Positions 23,341-31,086 of a DNA stretch of 42,897 nt are shown here, one piece after another (position 1 is the first letter of the stretch; the number at the start of each line of letters is the position of its first letter). A program made the translations under genes and the position numbers. The DNA is from Nitrosopumilaceae archaeon (GTDB lineage: Archaea > Thermoproteota > Nitrososphaeria > Nitrososphaerales > Nitrosopumilaceae). The notes below the pieces were generated by a model, which was not told the origin of the DNA, did no database searches, and was given only the letters and a program-made list of their open reading frames with translations. The DNA lies in NCBI GenBank assembly GCA_900620265.3, contig UYNY03000028.1, forward strand, positions 1 to 42,897. The letters are read 5' to 3'.

Positions 23341-25812
23341 GTGTGGATCATCGCCGCCCTGGCCCTCGCGCTGGCAGCCGCCGGGGCCGCCCATCCGGGC
23401 GCCCATGCCGAGCCGCCCGTCCACCACGACGCGGTCAGGTTCGTCCAGTACCTTGACGAGGGAACGGCGCTCGAGGAGGTGCGGGCCGGCCGCCTTGACA
23501 TGTACTACCAGGCGGTCCCGCCGGACATACTCGAGGGGGGCGGGGTCCAGGTCTTTAGTACCGACGGCGGCTCTTACAGCATCCTGCTCAACCCGGCCCC
23601 GGGCCCGGATCCCAACCCGTTCTCCGAGAGGGAGGCAAGGTACGCGCTCAACTTTCTCATAGACCGCAAGCTCGTCGTAAACGAGCTCATGGGCGGGCTG
23701 GGATCGCCGTCCACATCCTACTATGGGGCGTCGGATCCGGAGTACCTCACGGTGCTCGGCGAGCTGGAGGGGCTTGGCATATCGCACGATCCGGCGCGCG
23801 CCGGCGCCATGCTGCGCGGCGTGATGGAGGGCATGGGCGCCGAGCTGCGGGACGGCACCTGGCACCACGGCGGGGAGCCGGTCGTCCTCCGCGCGTTCAT
23901 CAGGAGCGACGACCCGGTGAGGAGGTCGATGGGCGAGGTGCTCGCGGCGGGGCTCGAGGGGGCCGGGTTCGCAGTCGAGAGGGAGTTTGGGGACCTCAAC
24001 AAGGCGTTCGTCGTAGTATACGGGTCTGATCCGGCTGCGCACGGGTGGCACCTGTACACGGAGGGGTGGGGAAGATCCGCCCTCTCAAGGTACGACCCCG
24101 TCGGGCTCAGCCAGATGTACGCGCCCTGGTTCTCCAACATGCCGGGCTTTAACAACCCCGCGTACTGGAACTATGAGAACTCTACCATCGACGATCTGAC
24201 GAGGAGGATATACTCGTCGGGGTTCTCGTCGGGCGCCGAGAGGGACGCCATCGTCCGCGAGGCCGCGGCCGCCGGCGTTGCAGAGGCGGTCAGGATCTTC
24301 ATAGCGACGAGGACGGTCCAGTACGCGGCCGGCCACCACGTGGACGGGATCGTAAACGACCTCGGGGCCGGCATGCCCGGCAGGTTCACCGCGATAAACG
24401 CCCAAGGCGGCGGCGACCAGCTTGACATCGGCGTAAAGCAGATCTACCAGGGGGCGTGGAACCCCGTGGCCGGGCTCACCGACGCGTACGGGCGCCACAT
24501 ATGGGGGGTCGCAAGCGATCCGGCCACACACAGGCACCCGTTCACGGGGCAGGTGATACCCGTCAGGGCCGAGTGGGAGGTGGAGACGGCCGGCCCGGAC
24601 GGCGTGATCGGGGTGCCGCCTGACGCGATCCTCTGGGATCCCGTGGCGGGGGCCTGGGCGGGGGCGGATCCCGGGGCGTCATCATCCAGCAAGGTCACCA
24701 TCAGCTACAGGTTCGGCGACTGGCACCACGGCGAGCCGATAAGCATGGACGACGTGCTGTACTCGGCGTACTTTGTGTCGCAGTGGGGGTCGGGCGAGGG
24801 GCGCACGAGCGACCCCGAGTACACGCCGAGGGCTGCCCAGGCGCACGAGGCGCTCAGGGGGATCCGGGTGGTAGGCGCCGACACGCTCGAGGTGTACGTC
24901 GACTATTGGCACTTTGACCACGGCGAGATAGCAGAGCGGGCGGCGCTGTGGCCCAGCGTCCCGTGGGAGGTATCTGCCGCGATGGAGCAGATGGTGCTTG
25001 ACGGGCGCGCCGCCTACTCCAGATCCGAGGCGACCGGCAAGGGGACGGGGTGGCTCTCGCTGCTGGTGCCCGCCGACGCCTCTGCGCTTGCCGGGTACAT
25101 ATCCGAGTTTGCAGAGTCGGGGCACGTGCCGGCGGCCCTCGCGGGCGCCGATCCTGATCGCGTCGCCTCAAGGTACGGGGCGGCCCTCGGGTGGATAGCG
25201 GAGAGGGGGCACGCCGCCATAAGCTCGGGGCCGTACTATGTCGAGTCGTACTCGCCAGAGTCGCGCTCGATAACGCTGCGCGCGTTCGGGGGGGACTATC
25301 CGTTCGGGGCGGGCAGGTGGTCGGAGTTCGGCAGCCCGGTGCCCCCGCGCATCACGTCGGCATCGGTGCCAGAGTCGGTTGTGGCAGGCTCCCCGCTTGA
25401 CGTGCCGGTCGTGACCGAGGGGGCCGACGCCATATCCTACTTTGTATCTGGCGCCTCGGGCGCCCCCGTCTCTGGCAGGGTTGACGGCGGCTCTGCGACG
25501 GTAAGCATCCCCGGCGAGGCGACTGCCGCGATGGGGCCCGGCGCCGGGAGCGTCAGGCTGTTTGCCACGTCCGAGTCCGTGCTGAGGCCCGACAGGTACG
25601 AGGCGGGGTTCATCGTGACCAGCTCGGGCGGGGTCAGCTCCGCCGGCGCCGGCGCGGCGCCCGGCGGGGACGATCCCGGCTACCAGTGGCAGGCCGCCGC
25701 CGCTGCCGCCGCGGCCGCGGCGGCCCTGCTGGCAGCCCGAACTCTTGCGCGGCGCGCTCGACGTCGGCCTCGTCCCGGGCCCTCGAGTACTCCTCAAGGG
25801 GGCCCGCGTTGA
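23341..25812 (+). CDS. Membrane-anchored family-5-like solute-binding protein with permuted lobe order
   Basis: The 823-residue protein starts with a signal peptide (WIIAALALALAAAGAAHPGAHA). Residues about 30-345 match the later half of peptide-binding SBP family 5 proteins (VRAGRLDMYYQAVP, ILLNPAP, REARYALNFLIDRKLVVNE, AGMLRGVMEGMG-type helix, YWNYENSTIDDLTRRIY). Residues about 365-655 match the earlier half (RAEWEVE, ISYRFGDWHHGEPISMDDVLYSAYF, SSGPYYVESY). An Ig-like region (about 665-765) and a poly-Ala membrane span with an Arg-rich end follow. No permease or ATPase genes are adjacent. GTG 23341 is 26 nt after TATA GTTTTATTAT (23311-23320). The last 179 nt are antisense to tsr3. Confidence 0.78.
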   Translation: MWIIAALALALAAAGAAHPGAHAEPPVHHDAVRFVQYLDEGTALEEVRAGRLDMYYQAVPPDILEGGGVQVFSTDGGSYSILLNPAPGPDPNPFSEREARYALNFLIDRKLVVNELMGGLGSPSTSYYGASDPEYLTVLGELEGLGISHDPARAGAMLRGVMEGMGAELRDGTWHHGGEPVVLRAFIRSDDPVRRSMGEVLAAGLEGAGFAVEREFGDLNKAFVVVYGSDPAAHGWHLYTEGWGRSALSRYDPVGLSQMYAPWFSNMPGFNNPAYWNYENSTIDDLTRRIYSSGFSSGAERDAIVREAAAAGVAEAVRIFIATRTVQYAAGHHVDGIVNDLGAGMPGRFTAINAQGGGDQLDIGVKQIYQGAWNPVAGLTDAYGRHIWGVASDPATHRHPFTGQVIPVRAEWEVETAGPDGVIGVPPDAILWDPVAGAWAGADPGASSSSKVTISYRFGDWHHGEPISMDDVLYSAYFVSQWGSGEGRTSDPEYTPRAAQAHEALRGIRVVGADTLEVYVDYWHFDHGEIAERAALWPSVPWEVSAAMEQMVLDGRAAYSRSEATGKGTGWLSLLVPADASALAGYISEFAESGHVPAALAGADPDRVASRYGAALGWIAERGHAAISSGPYYVESYSPESRSITLRAFGGDYPFGAGRWSEFGSPVPPRITSASVPESVVAGSPLDVPVVTEGADAISYFVSGASGAPVSGRVDGGSATVSIPGEATAAMGPGAGSVRLFATSESVLRPDRYEAGFIVTSSGGVSSAGAGAAPGGDDPGYQWQAAAAAAAAAAALLAARTLARRARRRPRPGPSSTPQGGPR

Positions 25813-26215
25813 GCTCGTAGAACGTGTGGCCCCACCTGAACCCCGAGAGCACGCCCATCGCCGCCTCCCTCGACCCCGTTATGTAGAGCGCCGCGGCCAC
25901 CGCCTCGGCCGTCGAGAGCAGGGAGGCCCGCGAATAGTTGACGGGGTTGCCGGCAAGGAGCGGCGGCAGCCTGCGGCCCGAGGCGCCCGTCCCGGCGCCA
26001 AACTGGGCGCCCGCCAGCCGCCACGAGCAGTCAACGGCGCAGACGCTGCCCATGCGCCCGTCCCTTGGGAGCAGCACGCGCGGCGAGAACGGATCCAGCA
26101 CGATGCCGGCCCCGGATACGGAGCGCGACTCGGACGCGGTCCCGAGCCGGACCATCCTTGCGGCGGTGCACTTTTTCGGGTCGTCCTGCCCCACCATCAC
26201 GACGCGGACCCTCAC
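25634..26215 (-). CDS. tsr3: 16S rRNA aminocarboxypropyltransferase Tsr3
   Basis: Tsr3 transfers the 3-amino-3-carboxypropyl group of SAM to a hypermodified pseudouridine of small-subunit rRNA during ribosome maturation. The 193-residue protein has the family stretches DDPKKCTAARMVRLG, IVLDPFSPRVLLPRD, VCAVDCSWRLAG, LPPLLAGNPVNYSRASLLST, AEAVAAALYITGSREAAMGVL and FRWGHTFYELNAGPLEEYSRA. GTG 26215 is 26 nt from a minus-strand TATA near 26238-26246 (CAAAATACG). The last about 35 residues are Arg/Pro-rich and unlike the family; they are read antisense to the poly-Ala/Arg tail of the neighbouring SBP gene. Confidence 0.92.
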   Translation of the reverse strand: MRVRVVMVGQDDPKKCTAARMVRLGTASESRSVSGAGIVLDPFSPRVLLPRDGRMGSVCAVDCSWRLAGAQFGAGTGASGRRLPPLLAGNPVNYSRASLLSTAEAVAAALYITGSREAAMGVLSGFRWGHTFYELNAGPLEEYSRARDEADVERAAQEFGLPAGPPRPRRQRRRPATGSRDRPRRAPRRRRRS

Positions 26216-26248
26216 GCGGCCGGGCCGGCCGCGCTCCGTATTTTGGTA

Positions 26249-29200
26249 TTACCCGGACCTGTAGGTCACCTTGTACTGGAACCTCGAGGGCTCGCCGTCC
26301 TTTAGTATGACGACCTTCCAGTCGGCGTCCGGCAGCGGGCCGTCCCCGGCCGGCTGGACGCTGAACCGCTCGACGCGCGCGTCTGGGCCGCTGTACCTGA
26401 CCTTCAGGCTCATGCCGTCGGCCTCGACCTCCTCGTGTATCCTGCCCGGCGCCCGCGTCGAGCCGGAGACGAGGCACCCCTCGTCCTGGCCGATGATGCA
26501 CGAGCCGCCCGGCGAGAGCAGCGAGACGTTGACGGCGCCGGCATCACCCCTGGCCGATATGAGGGATCCGGAGACGACGCGGGGCAGGACGGTCGACCCC
26601 TCGTGCACGCGCGAGGAGGCAGTTATCGAGATATCAGACTCCGTCTGGCGCGGGCCCTTGTCGACCAGGGTGACGGCGGGCGGCTCGACTGCGTCGCCGG
26701 ACACCTCGAATACTGCCGACTTTAGCACCGTTCCCGAGCTTGCAAGCACCTCGTACCTTGACTCCCTTGCGTTCTCGGGCAGGTCGACCGTGTGCCTCAC
26801 CGAGCCCGAGTCGGACCGGACGGCGTGCTTTATGCCGACCGGCGAGCCGCAGATCGTGGTGCCGCAGATGCTGCCCGTCTCGGACTCTGCTATCAGCACC
26901 ACGTCGACCCGGCCCGGGTACGGCCAGCCGGAGCCGGTGACGCCTACGCTGGAGCCTGGCGCGTACTCTGAGCGGGCCACGGAGATGTCGGTCCCGCTCG
27001 TGTCGATGCCGACCGAGAAGACCGTGACCGCCGTGTTGCCGTCGTAGGCGGCCCGGAGTATGTACATGCCGTCATCGAACCGGGGGATCCTCTCAACGTC
27101 GTCCCCCTCCCCCACCTCGACCGTGCCGGTAGCGACGACCTCGTCGGCAAAGCCACCGTCGCTGCCGGGGACGGGGGCCGACGTGTAGACGGTCAGGGTC
27201 GGGAATACCTTCCGGATGGATATGTCCACGCCAGCCATCAGGTCGTCCCGTATCTGCTTTAGCGTGTCGACTGCGCCCGTGATCCGTACCCGCTCGCCCG
27301 GCTCGTAGGCATCCTTGTCGGTGGAGACGGCGATGCCGGCAGGCGGCAGCGAGTCGGCCTCGGGGTTCTCCGACACCTTGAAGCGCAGCACCTCCTCGAA
27401 CTCGTCCATCCGGACGGAGACGACATAGATCCCGTACGTGCTGGCAGTGGCGTCCCCGCTCGAGACGGACCTGCCGGTGAACGTCGTGGGGGTGGACGGC
27501 ACGTCCCACGTCCACTCGAACTGCTGGCCGGACTTTGGTATCACGAACGTCTCGACGGTCCCGTCGGTCAGCTTGAGCCTCACCTCGGGGTCGCCGAGCG
27601 GCTCGAGCTTTAGCTTGCCTGTCAGCGTCACCTTGTCGCCGAGCCCGTAGACGTCCCTGTCGAGGCCTACCAGCGTGTCGCTCCCCTTGAAGATGTCCTC
27701 GACCGAAAACTCTGCCGTCGCCGTGTGCCGTCCGTACTTTGCAGTCACCTTGTACTGTCCCTCCTTGAACCTCTTGTCGGTCACCTTTGTCTCGACGGCA
27801 TAGTTGCCGGCCCTGTCGGGGGTGCGGGTGAACTCGTACGGCGAGAGACCCGTCCCGCCGGGCGTCCCGTCCTCCTCGGTCAGGAAGACGCCGTTCCAGG
27901 CGGTTATCCGTATGGACACCTTGCCGCCGTCCGGGTCGAGCAGCGCCTCCTCGGCCGTCTGCACGTCGCGGACCTGGCCGCCTATGCGGATGACATCCCC
28001 GTGCGCGTACGGCCCGCCCCCTATGATCAGCGACAGCGGCTCGGTCGCCGCCCTGAACGAGGCCGGATCCTCGACCCCGTGCACCACGATCTCCCTGCTT
28101 CCGACCCACTCGGAGGCCCGGATGACGTAGAAGCCGAGCCCGTCCGTGCCGCCGGGCATCCTGAACGTGTGCTCGAACGTGCCGTCATCAAGCACGGGTA
28201 TGGTCCACTTGTTGTCAAGCGGCCTTATGCCGGTCGTCGGGTGCTGCTTTGTCTGGGTCACGGAGAGGTCGACTGACAGCAGCCTCCCGTCGGTCCTGCC
28301 CGTCACGTGGACCGTCTCGCCGGGCATGTACGCCTGCTTGTCGGCCTCGAGCCTGATGTTGGTGCCGGTGTTGGGGTTGGCCCCCGGATCCACCACCTCG
28401 AAGGAGGCCGTCCCCTCGACGCCGGCGTGGGAGGCGCTTATCACGTGCGTGCCGTACGAGGGCCTCACGGTTGATAGAAAGATCCCGGTCTCGAACGTGT
28501 CGCCGGCAGAGAAGAGGTTCCCGGACTCGATCCGGGCGCCGGACGGGTCAAGCACCTCGAACCGGAGGCCGTCTGACGGGGACGCCATGCTGGCAACGGC
28601 CGTCACCTGCACCTTCTGCCCCGGCAGGTACTCTGGCCTGTCGGTGGTGATCACGAGGGTCCTCTCCTCGGCCACCTCCGCCTCGGGCGCCCTCGATCCG
28701 ACCGCGAATGCGGCCGAGGCCGACGCGTCGTGGTACGTGGCAGATATGCCATAGTCGCCGCCCGTTATCCCAAGCACCCTGTACAGCCTCACCTTTGCCT
28801 CGAACGCCATGTTCCTGTCCGGCTGCAGCGTCAGCTCGTCCGCATAGCCGGGGCCGGTGATGGATATCCGGACCGGCTCGGGCGCCGCGCCGACCGAGTT
28901 GAGCGGGACCTCCGTGACGTTGCCGCTTATTGTCATCTCCTCCCCGAACAGGTAGAACGCCTTGTCGACGGACATGCGGAGGACCAGCCCCTCGTCGGCC
29001 GCCTCGTCGACGACCAGCCTGCCGTTCGAGGCGCCGGCGCTGGCCACGGCGAACTTCCAGTCGGCGGCCGAGTCGCCGCCGTACCCGTCGTAGAGCCTCT
29101 GCCAGGTGGACCTGTCGTCGTCCCGGTCGTAGAGGACGGGCGTCCTGTCCACCACGGTCCCGTCCGGCGAGCGGAGCTCGACGGTCTCGCCGATGTCAGA

Positions 29201-29494
29201 GAACCAGAGCTTCTCATGGAACAGCAGGACGGGCTGGCCGGGGGGCAGCACGATCCCGGGGGGGATCGTCATGGCCTTGTAGGACTGCCCCGGCGCTATC
29301 ACCCACCCGCGGAGGTCGACGGCCTCGCCGGTCGGGTTGTACAGCTCTATCCATTCCGCTATGGATGCCGCGTCGCTGCCCTCCGGGTTCAGCTCTATCT
29401 CGTTTATCACCACGTGGTCGGCCAGCTGGGCGTGCGCGGGGCCGGCGAGCCCCGCCGCCACAGCGAGCAGCGCCAGGCATGCGATGGGTGCCAC
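26249..29494 (-). CDS. Large secreted multi-domain beta protein with lamin-tail-like N-terminus
   Basis: The 1081-residue product has a signal peptide (MAPIACLALLAVAAGLAGPAHA). Residues about 25-140 match a lamin-tail domain (VVINEIELNPEG, AEWIELYNPTGEAVDLRGW, IPPGIVLPPGQPVLLF, ETVELRSPDGTVVDR). About eight Ig-like/macroglobulin-like repeats follow, many with the phrase D-K/R-x-x-Y-x-x-G-E/D/Q-x-V (for example DKQAYMPGETVHVTG, DRDVYGLGDKVTLTG, DKDAYEPGERVRITG, RSEYAPGSSVGVTG). There is no membrane anchor. It is probably a cell-surface or matrix protein. GTG 29494 follows the minus-strand TATA CATAAATTG (29516-29524). The long open frame upstream to 29557 has no promoter support. Confidence 0.82.
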   Translation of the reverse strand: MAPIACLALLAVAAGLAGPAHAQLADHVVINEIELNPEGSDAASIAEWIELYNPTGEAVDLRGWVIAPGQSYKAMTIPPGIVLPPGQPVLLFHEKLWFSDIGETVELRSPDGTVVDRTPVLYDRDDDRSTWQRLYDGYGGDSAADWKFAVASAGASNGRLVVDEAADEGLVLRMSVDKAFYLFGEEMTISGNVTEVPLNSVGAAPEPVRISITGPGYADELTLQPDRNMAFEAKVRLYRVLGITGGDYGISATYHDASASAAFAVGSRAPEAEVAEERTLVITTDRPEYLPGQKVQVTAVASMASPSDGLRFEVLDPSGARIESGNLFSAGDTFETGIFLSTVRPSYGTHVISASHAGVEGTASFEVVDPGANPNTGTNIRLEADKQAYMPGETVHVTGRTDGRLLSVDLSVTQTKQHPTTGIRPLDNKWTIPVLDDGTFEHTFRMPGGTDGLGFYVIRASEWVGSREIVVHGVEDPASFRAATEPLSLIIGGGPYAHGDVIRIGGQVRDVQTAEEALLDPDGGKVSIRITAWNGVFLTEEDGTPGGTGLSPYEFTRTPDRAGNYAVETKVTDKRFKEGQYKVTAKYGRHTATAEFSVEDIFKGSDTLVGLDRDVYGLGDKVTLTGKLKLEPLGDPEVRLKLTDGTVETFVIPKSGQQFEWTWDVPSTPTTFTGRSVSSGDATASTYGIYVVSVRMDEFEEVLRFKVSENPEADSLPPAGIAVSTDKDAYEPGERVRITGAVDTLKQIRDDLMAGVDISIRKVFPTLTVYTSAPVPGSDGGFADEVVATGTVEVGEGDDVERIPRFDDGMYILRAAYDGNTAVTVFSVGIDTSGTDISVARSEYAPGSSVGVTGSGWPYPGRVDVVLIAESETGSICGTTICGSPVGIKHAVRSDSGSVRHTVDLPENARESRYEVLASSGTVLKSAVFEVSGDAVEPPAVTLVDKGPRQTESDISITASSRVHEGSTVLPRVVSGSLISARGDAGAVNVSLLSPGGSCIIGQDEGCLVSGSTRAPGRIHEEVEADGMSLKVRYSGPDARVERFSVQPAGDGPLPDADWKVVILKDGEPSRFQYKVTYRSG

Positions 29495-29614
29495 TGGCCG
29501 CACCTGCGCCCGGCCCAATTTATGGGGGGACGGGGTAAAAGTTGAGCAGTTGGTCAAAGTTCCGGCCCCATGCCCCCCGGCGCGCCCTCCCGGTATTTAG
29601 ATGGCGCCCACAAA

Positions 29615-29854
29615 TCATCCATCGCAGACGGGGCACCTGCCGCCGCGCACGGCGGAGCCGCACTCGAGGCAGGCGCCCTCGCCCACCTCCCGCTCGATCT
29701 CCCGCCTCCTGCGCCCGACGTATGCCTTTATCCCGAAGAACATGCCGCAGGCCACCAGGACGGCCAGTGCCGCCCCCGTGAACGGGATCAGCCCGATCAT
29801 GAACATCGCCACGCCGGCGGCCAGGACGGCGTCCCGCCTCTCGAACCGCGCCAC
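29615..29854 (-). CDS. Small membrane protein with C-terminal zinc ribbon
   Basis: The 79-residue protein has two closely spaced hydrophobic segments (about 10-40, AVLAAGVAMFMIGLIPF and ALAVLVACGMFFGI), a basic stretch YVGRRRREIEREV, and a C-terminal CLECGSAVRGGRCPVC four-Cys ribbon. GTG 29854 was chosen because a T-rich TATA-like CTTTTTACC (29878-29886, minus) is about 28 nt away; GTG 29872 would add six residues. The gene ends 120 nt before the start of the large secreted protein. The function is unknown. Confidence 0.6.
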   Translation of the reverse strand: MARFERRDAVLAAGVAMFMIGLIPFTGAALAVLVACGMFFGIKAYVGRRRREIEREVGEGACLECGSAVRGGRCPVCDG

Positions 29855-29914
29855 GCGCCGGGGGGCGCCCACTGCGGTAAAAAGGGTTCCCGGCGTCGCC
29901 AGGCGCGTGTCGTT

Positions 29915-29991
29915 TGGTGGGATCGGCGTGAGTTGAACACGCGACCGCTGCGTCCCGAACGCAGAATCATACCAAGCTAGACTACGATCCC
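29915..29991 (-). tRNA. tRNA-Pro (anticodon CGG), CCA encoded
   Basis: A complete cloverleaf reads on the minus strand. Acceptor GGGATCG pairs perfectly with CGATCCC. The D arm is GTCTAGCTTGGTATGAT, the anticodon stem CTGCG/CGCAG with loop TTCGGGA, the variable loop CGGTC and the T arm GCGTG-TTCAACT-CACGC. Discriminator A and a genomic CCA (29915-29917) follow. Anticodon CGG decodes CCG proline codons, which are abundant here. A minus-strand TATA TGTATTTATA lies at 30018-30027. Confidence 0.95.
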
Positions 29992-30045
29992 GGCAGGGCG
30001 CGTGCCGCGGGCCCGCCTATAAATACAGTCGGGAGGCCCCTTTTG

Positions 30046-30122
30046 TGGTGGGAACGGCGTGATTTGAACACGCGACCGCTGCGTCCCAAACGCAGAATCA
30101 TACCAAGCTAGACTACGATCCC
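30046..30122 (-). tRNA. tRNA-Pro (anticodon TGG), CCA encoded
   Basis: It is identical to the neighbouring tRNA-Pro except at a handful of bases: anticodon loop TTTGGGA (anticodon TGG), T loop TTCAAAT, and acceptor 3' strand CGTTCCC. Acceptor position 5 is therefore U opposite U68 (a mismatch). CCA is encoded at 30046-30048. A minus-strand TATA TTAAATT at 30144-30150 is 26 nt from the 5' end. The pair looks like a tandem duplication that diverged in the anticodon. Confidence 0.95.
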
Positions 30123-30192
30123 GCCTGTGGGCCGCCGGAGTCCAATTTAAGCCTCACAATCGTTTTAAAAGGCGGAGGCCGGGCCCCGCGCG

Positions 30193-31086
30193 GTGCAGCT
30201 TGAGGACTACCTGAAGGCCGGCAGGATCGCCGCCGAGGTCAGGGAGATGGTGAGGGGCAGGGACTGGACCGGCAGGACCGCGTACGAGCTCTGCGAGGAG
30301 GTCGAGACCGAGATAAGGCGGCGCGGCGCCCTGTGCGCGTTCCCGGTGAACGCGAGCATCAACGAGGTGGCGGCCCACTATACGGCAGAGCCGGGCGACC
30401 AGACGGTGATCGGCGAGTCGGACCTCGTAAAGGTGGACCTCGGGGCCCACGTGAACGGCCACATCGCGGACACGGCCGTCACGGTCTGTTATGACCCCGT
30501 GTATGACGGGCTGGTGCAGGCGGCCGAGGAGGCGCTCGCCGCCGCCATGTCCATTGCGCGGCCCGGCACCAAGGCCAGGGAGATAGGCAGGGCCATCGAG
30601 ACGTCCGTAAAGGGGCGCGGGTTCAAGCCGATAGTGAACCTGAGCGGCCACTCGCTTGACAGGTACACGATACACGCCGGCAAGACGATACCGAACGTCT
30701 GGTCGATAGGGGGGTTCTCGCTGTCGGAGGGCTCAGCCTACGCGTGCGAGCCGTTCGTCACCACCGGCAAGGGCGGCGGGTTTGTCAGGAACGGCAAGAC
30801 CCGCAACATATTCGCGATAAGGACCCGCAAGAGGACAAAGGACGCCGAGGCCGACAGGATGCTCGACGTCATCTGGGAGAGGTACAACATGCTCCCGTTC
30901 GCGCGCAGGTGGCTGCTCGACCAGTGGGACGAGGGGGAGGCGGGCCGCCTGCTTGATATCCTGGTCTCAAAGAAGGCAGTCCAGGCGTACCCGGTGCTGC
31001 TCGAGGCCGAGGGCGAGAGGGTCGCCCAGGCCGAGCACACGTTCATCCCGGCGGGCGACGGGGCCACCGTCACGACGCGCGCCTAG
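30193..31086 (+). CDS. map: Methionine aminopeptidase, type II
   Basis: The 297-residue enzyme removes N-terminal Met from nascent proteins. The metal and substrate ligands of the pita-bread fold are visible: NEVAAHYT (His62), VKVDLGAHVNGHIADTAV (Asp82, Asp93), SGHSLDRYTIHAG (His153), SAYACEPFVTTG (Glu186) and AQAEHTFI (Glu281). The about 60-residue helical insert before the end (ERYNMLPFARRWLLDQWDE) marks type II. GTG 30193 is 27 nt after TATA CGTTTTAAAA (30161-30170). It has a 4-nt convergent overlap with the glycosyltransferase gene. Confidence 0.95.
   Translation: MQLEDYLKAGRIAAEVREMVRGRDWTGRTAYELCEEVETEIRRRGALCAFPVNASINEVAAHYTAEPGDQTVIGESDLVKVDLGAHVNGHIADTAVTVCYDPVYDGLVQAAEEALAAAMSIARPGTKAREIGRAIETSVKGRGFKPIVNLSGHSLDRYTIHAGKTIPNVWSIGGFSLSEGSAYACEPFVTTGKGGGFVRNGKTRNIFAIRTRKRTKDAEADRMLDVIWERYNMLPFARRWLLDQWDEGEAGRLLDILVSKKAVQAYPVLLEAEGERVAQAEHTFIPAGDGATVTTRA

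Noticed and set aside
29900-30130. tRNA-Pro genes as an integration (att) site
   Set aside because: The repeated sequence is fully explained by two intact tRNA genes. No integrase, recombinase or truncated tRNA fragment is present nearby.
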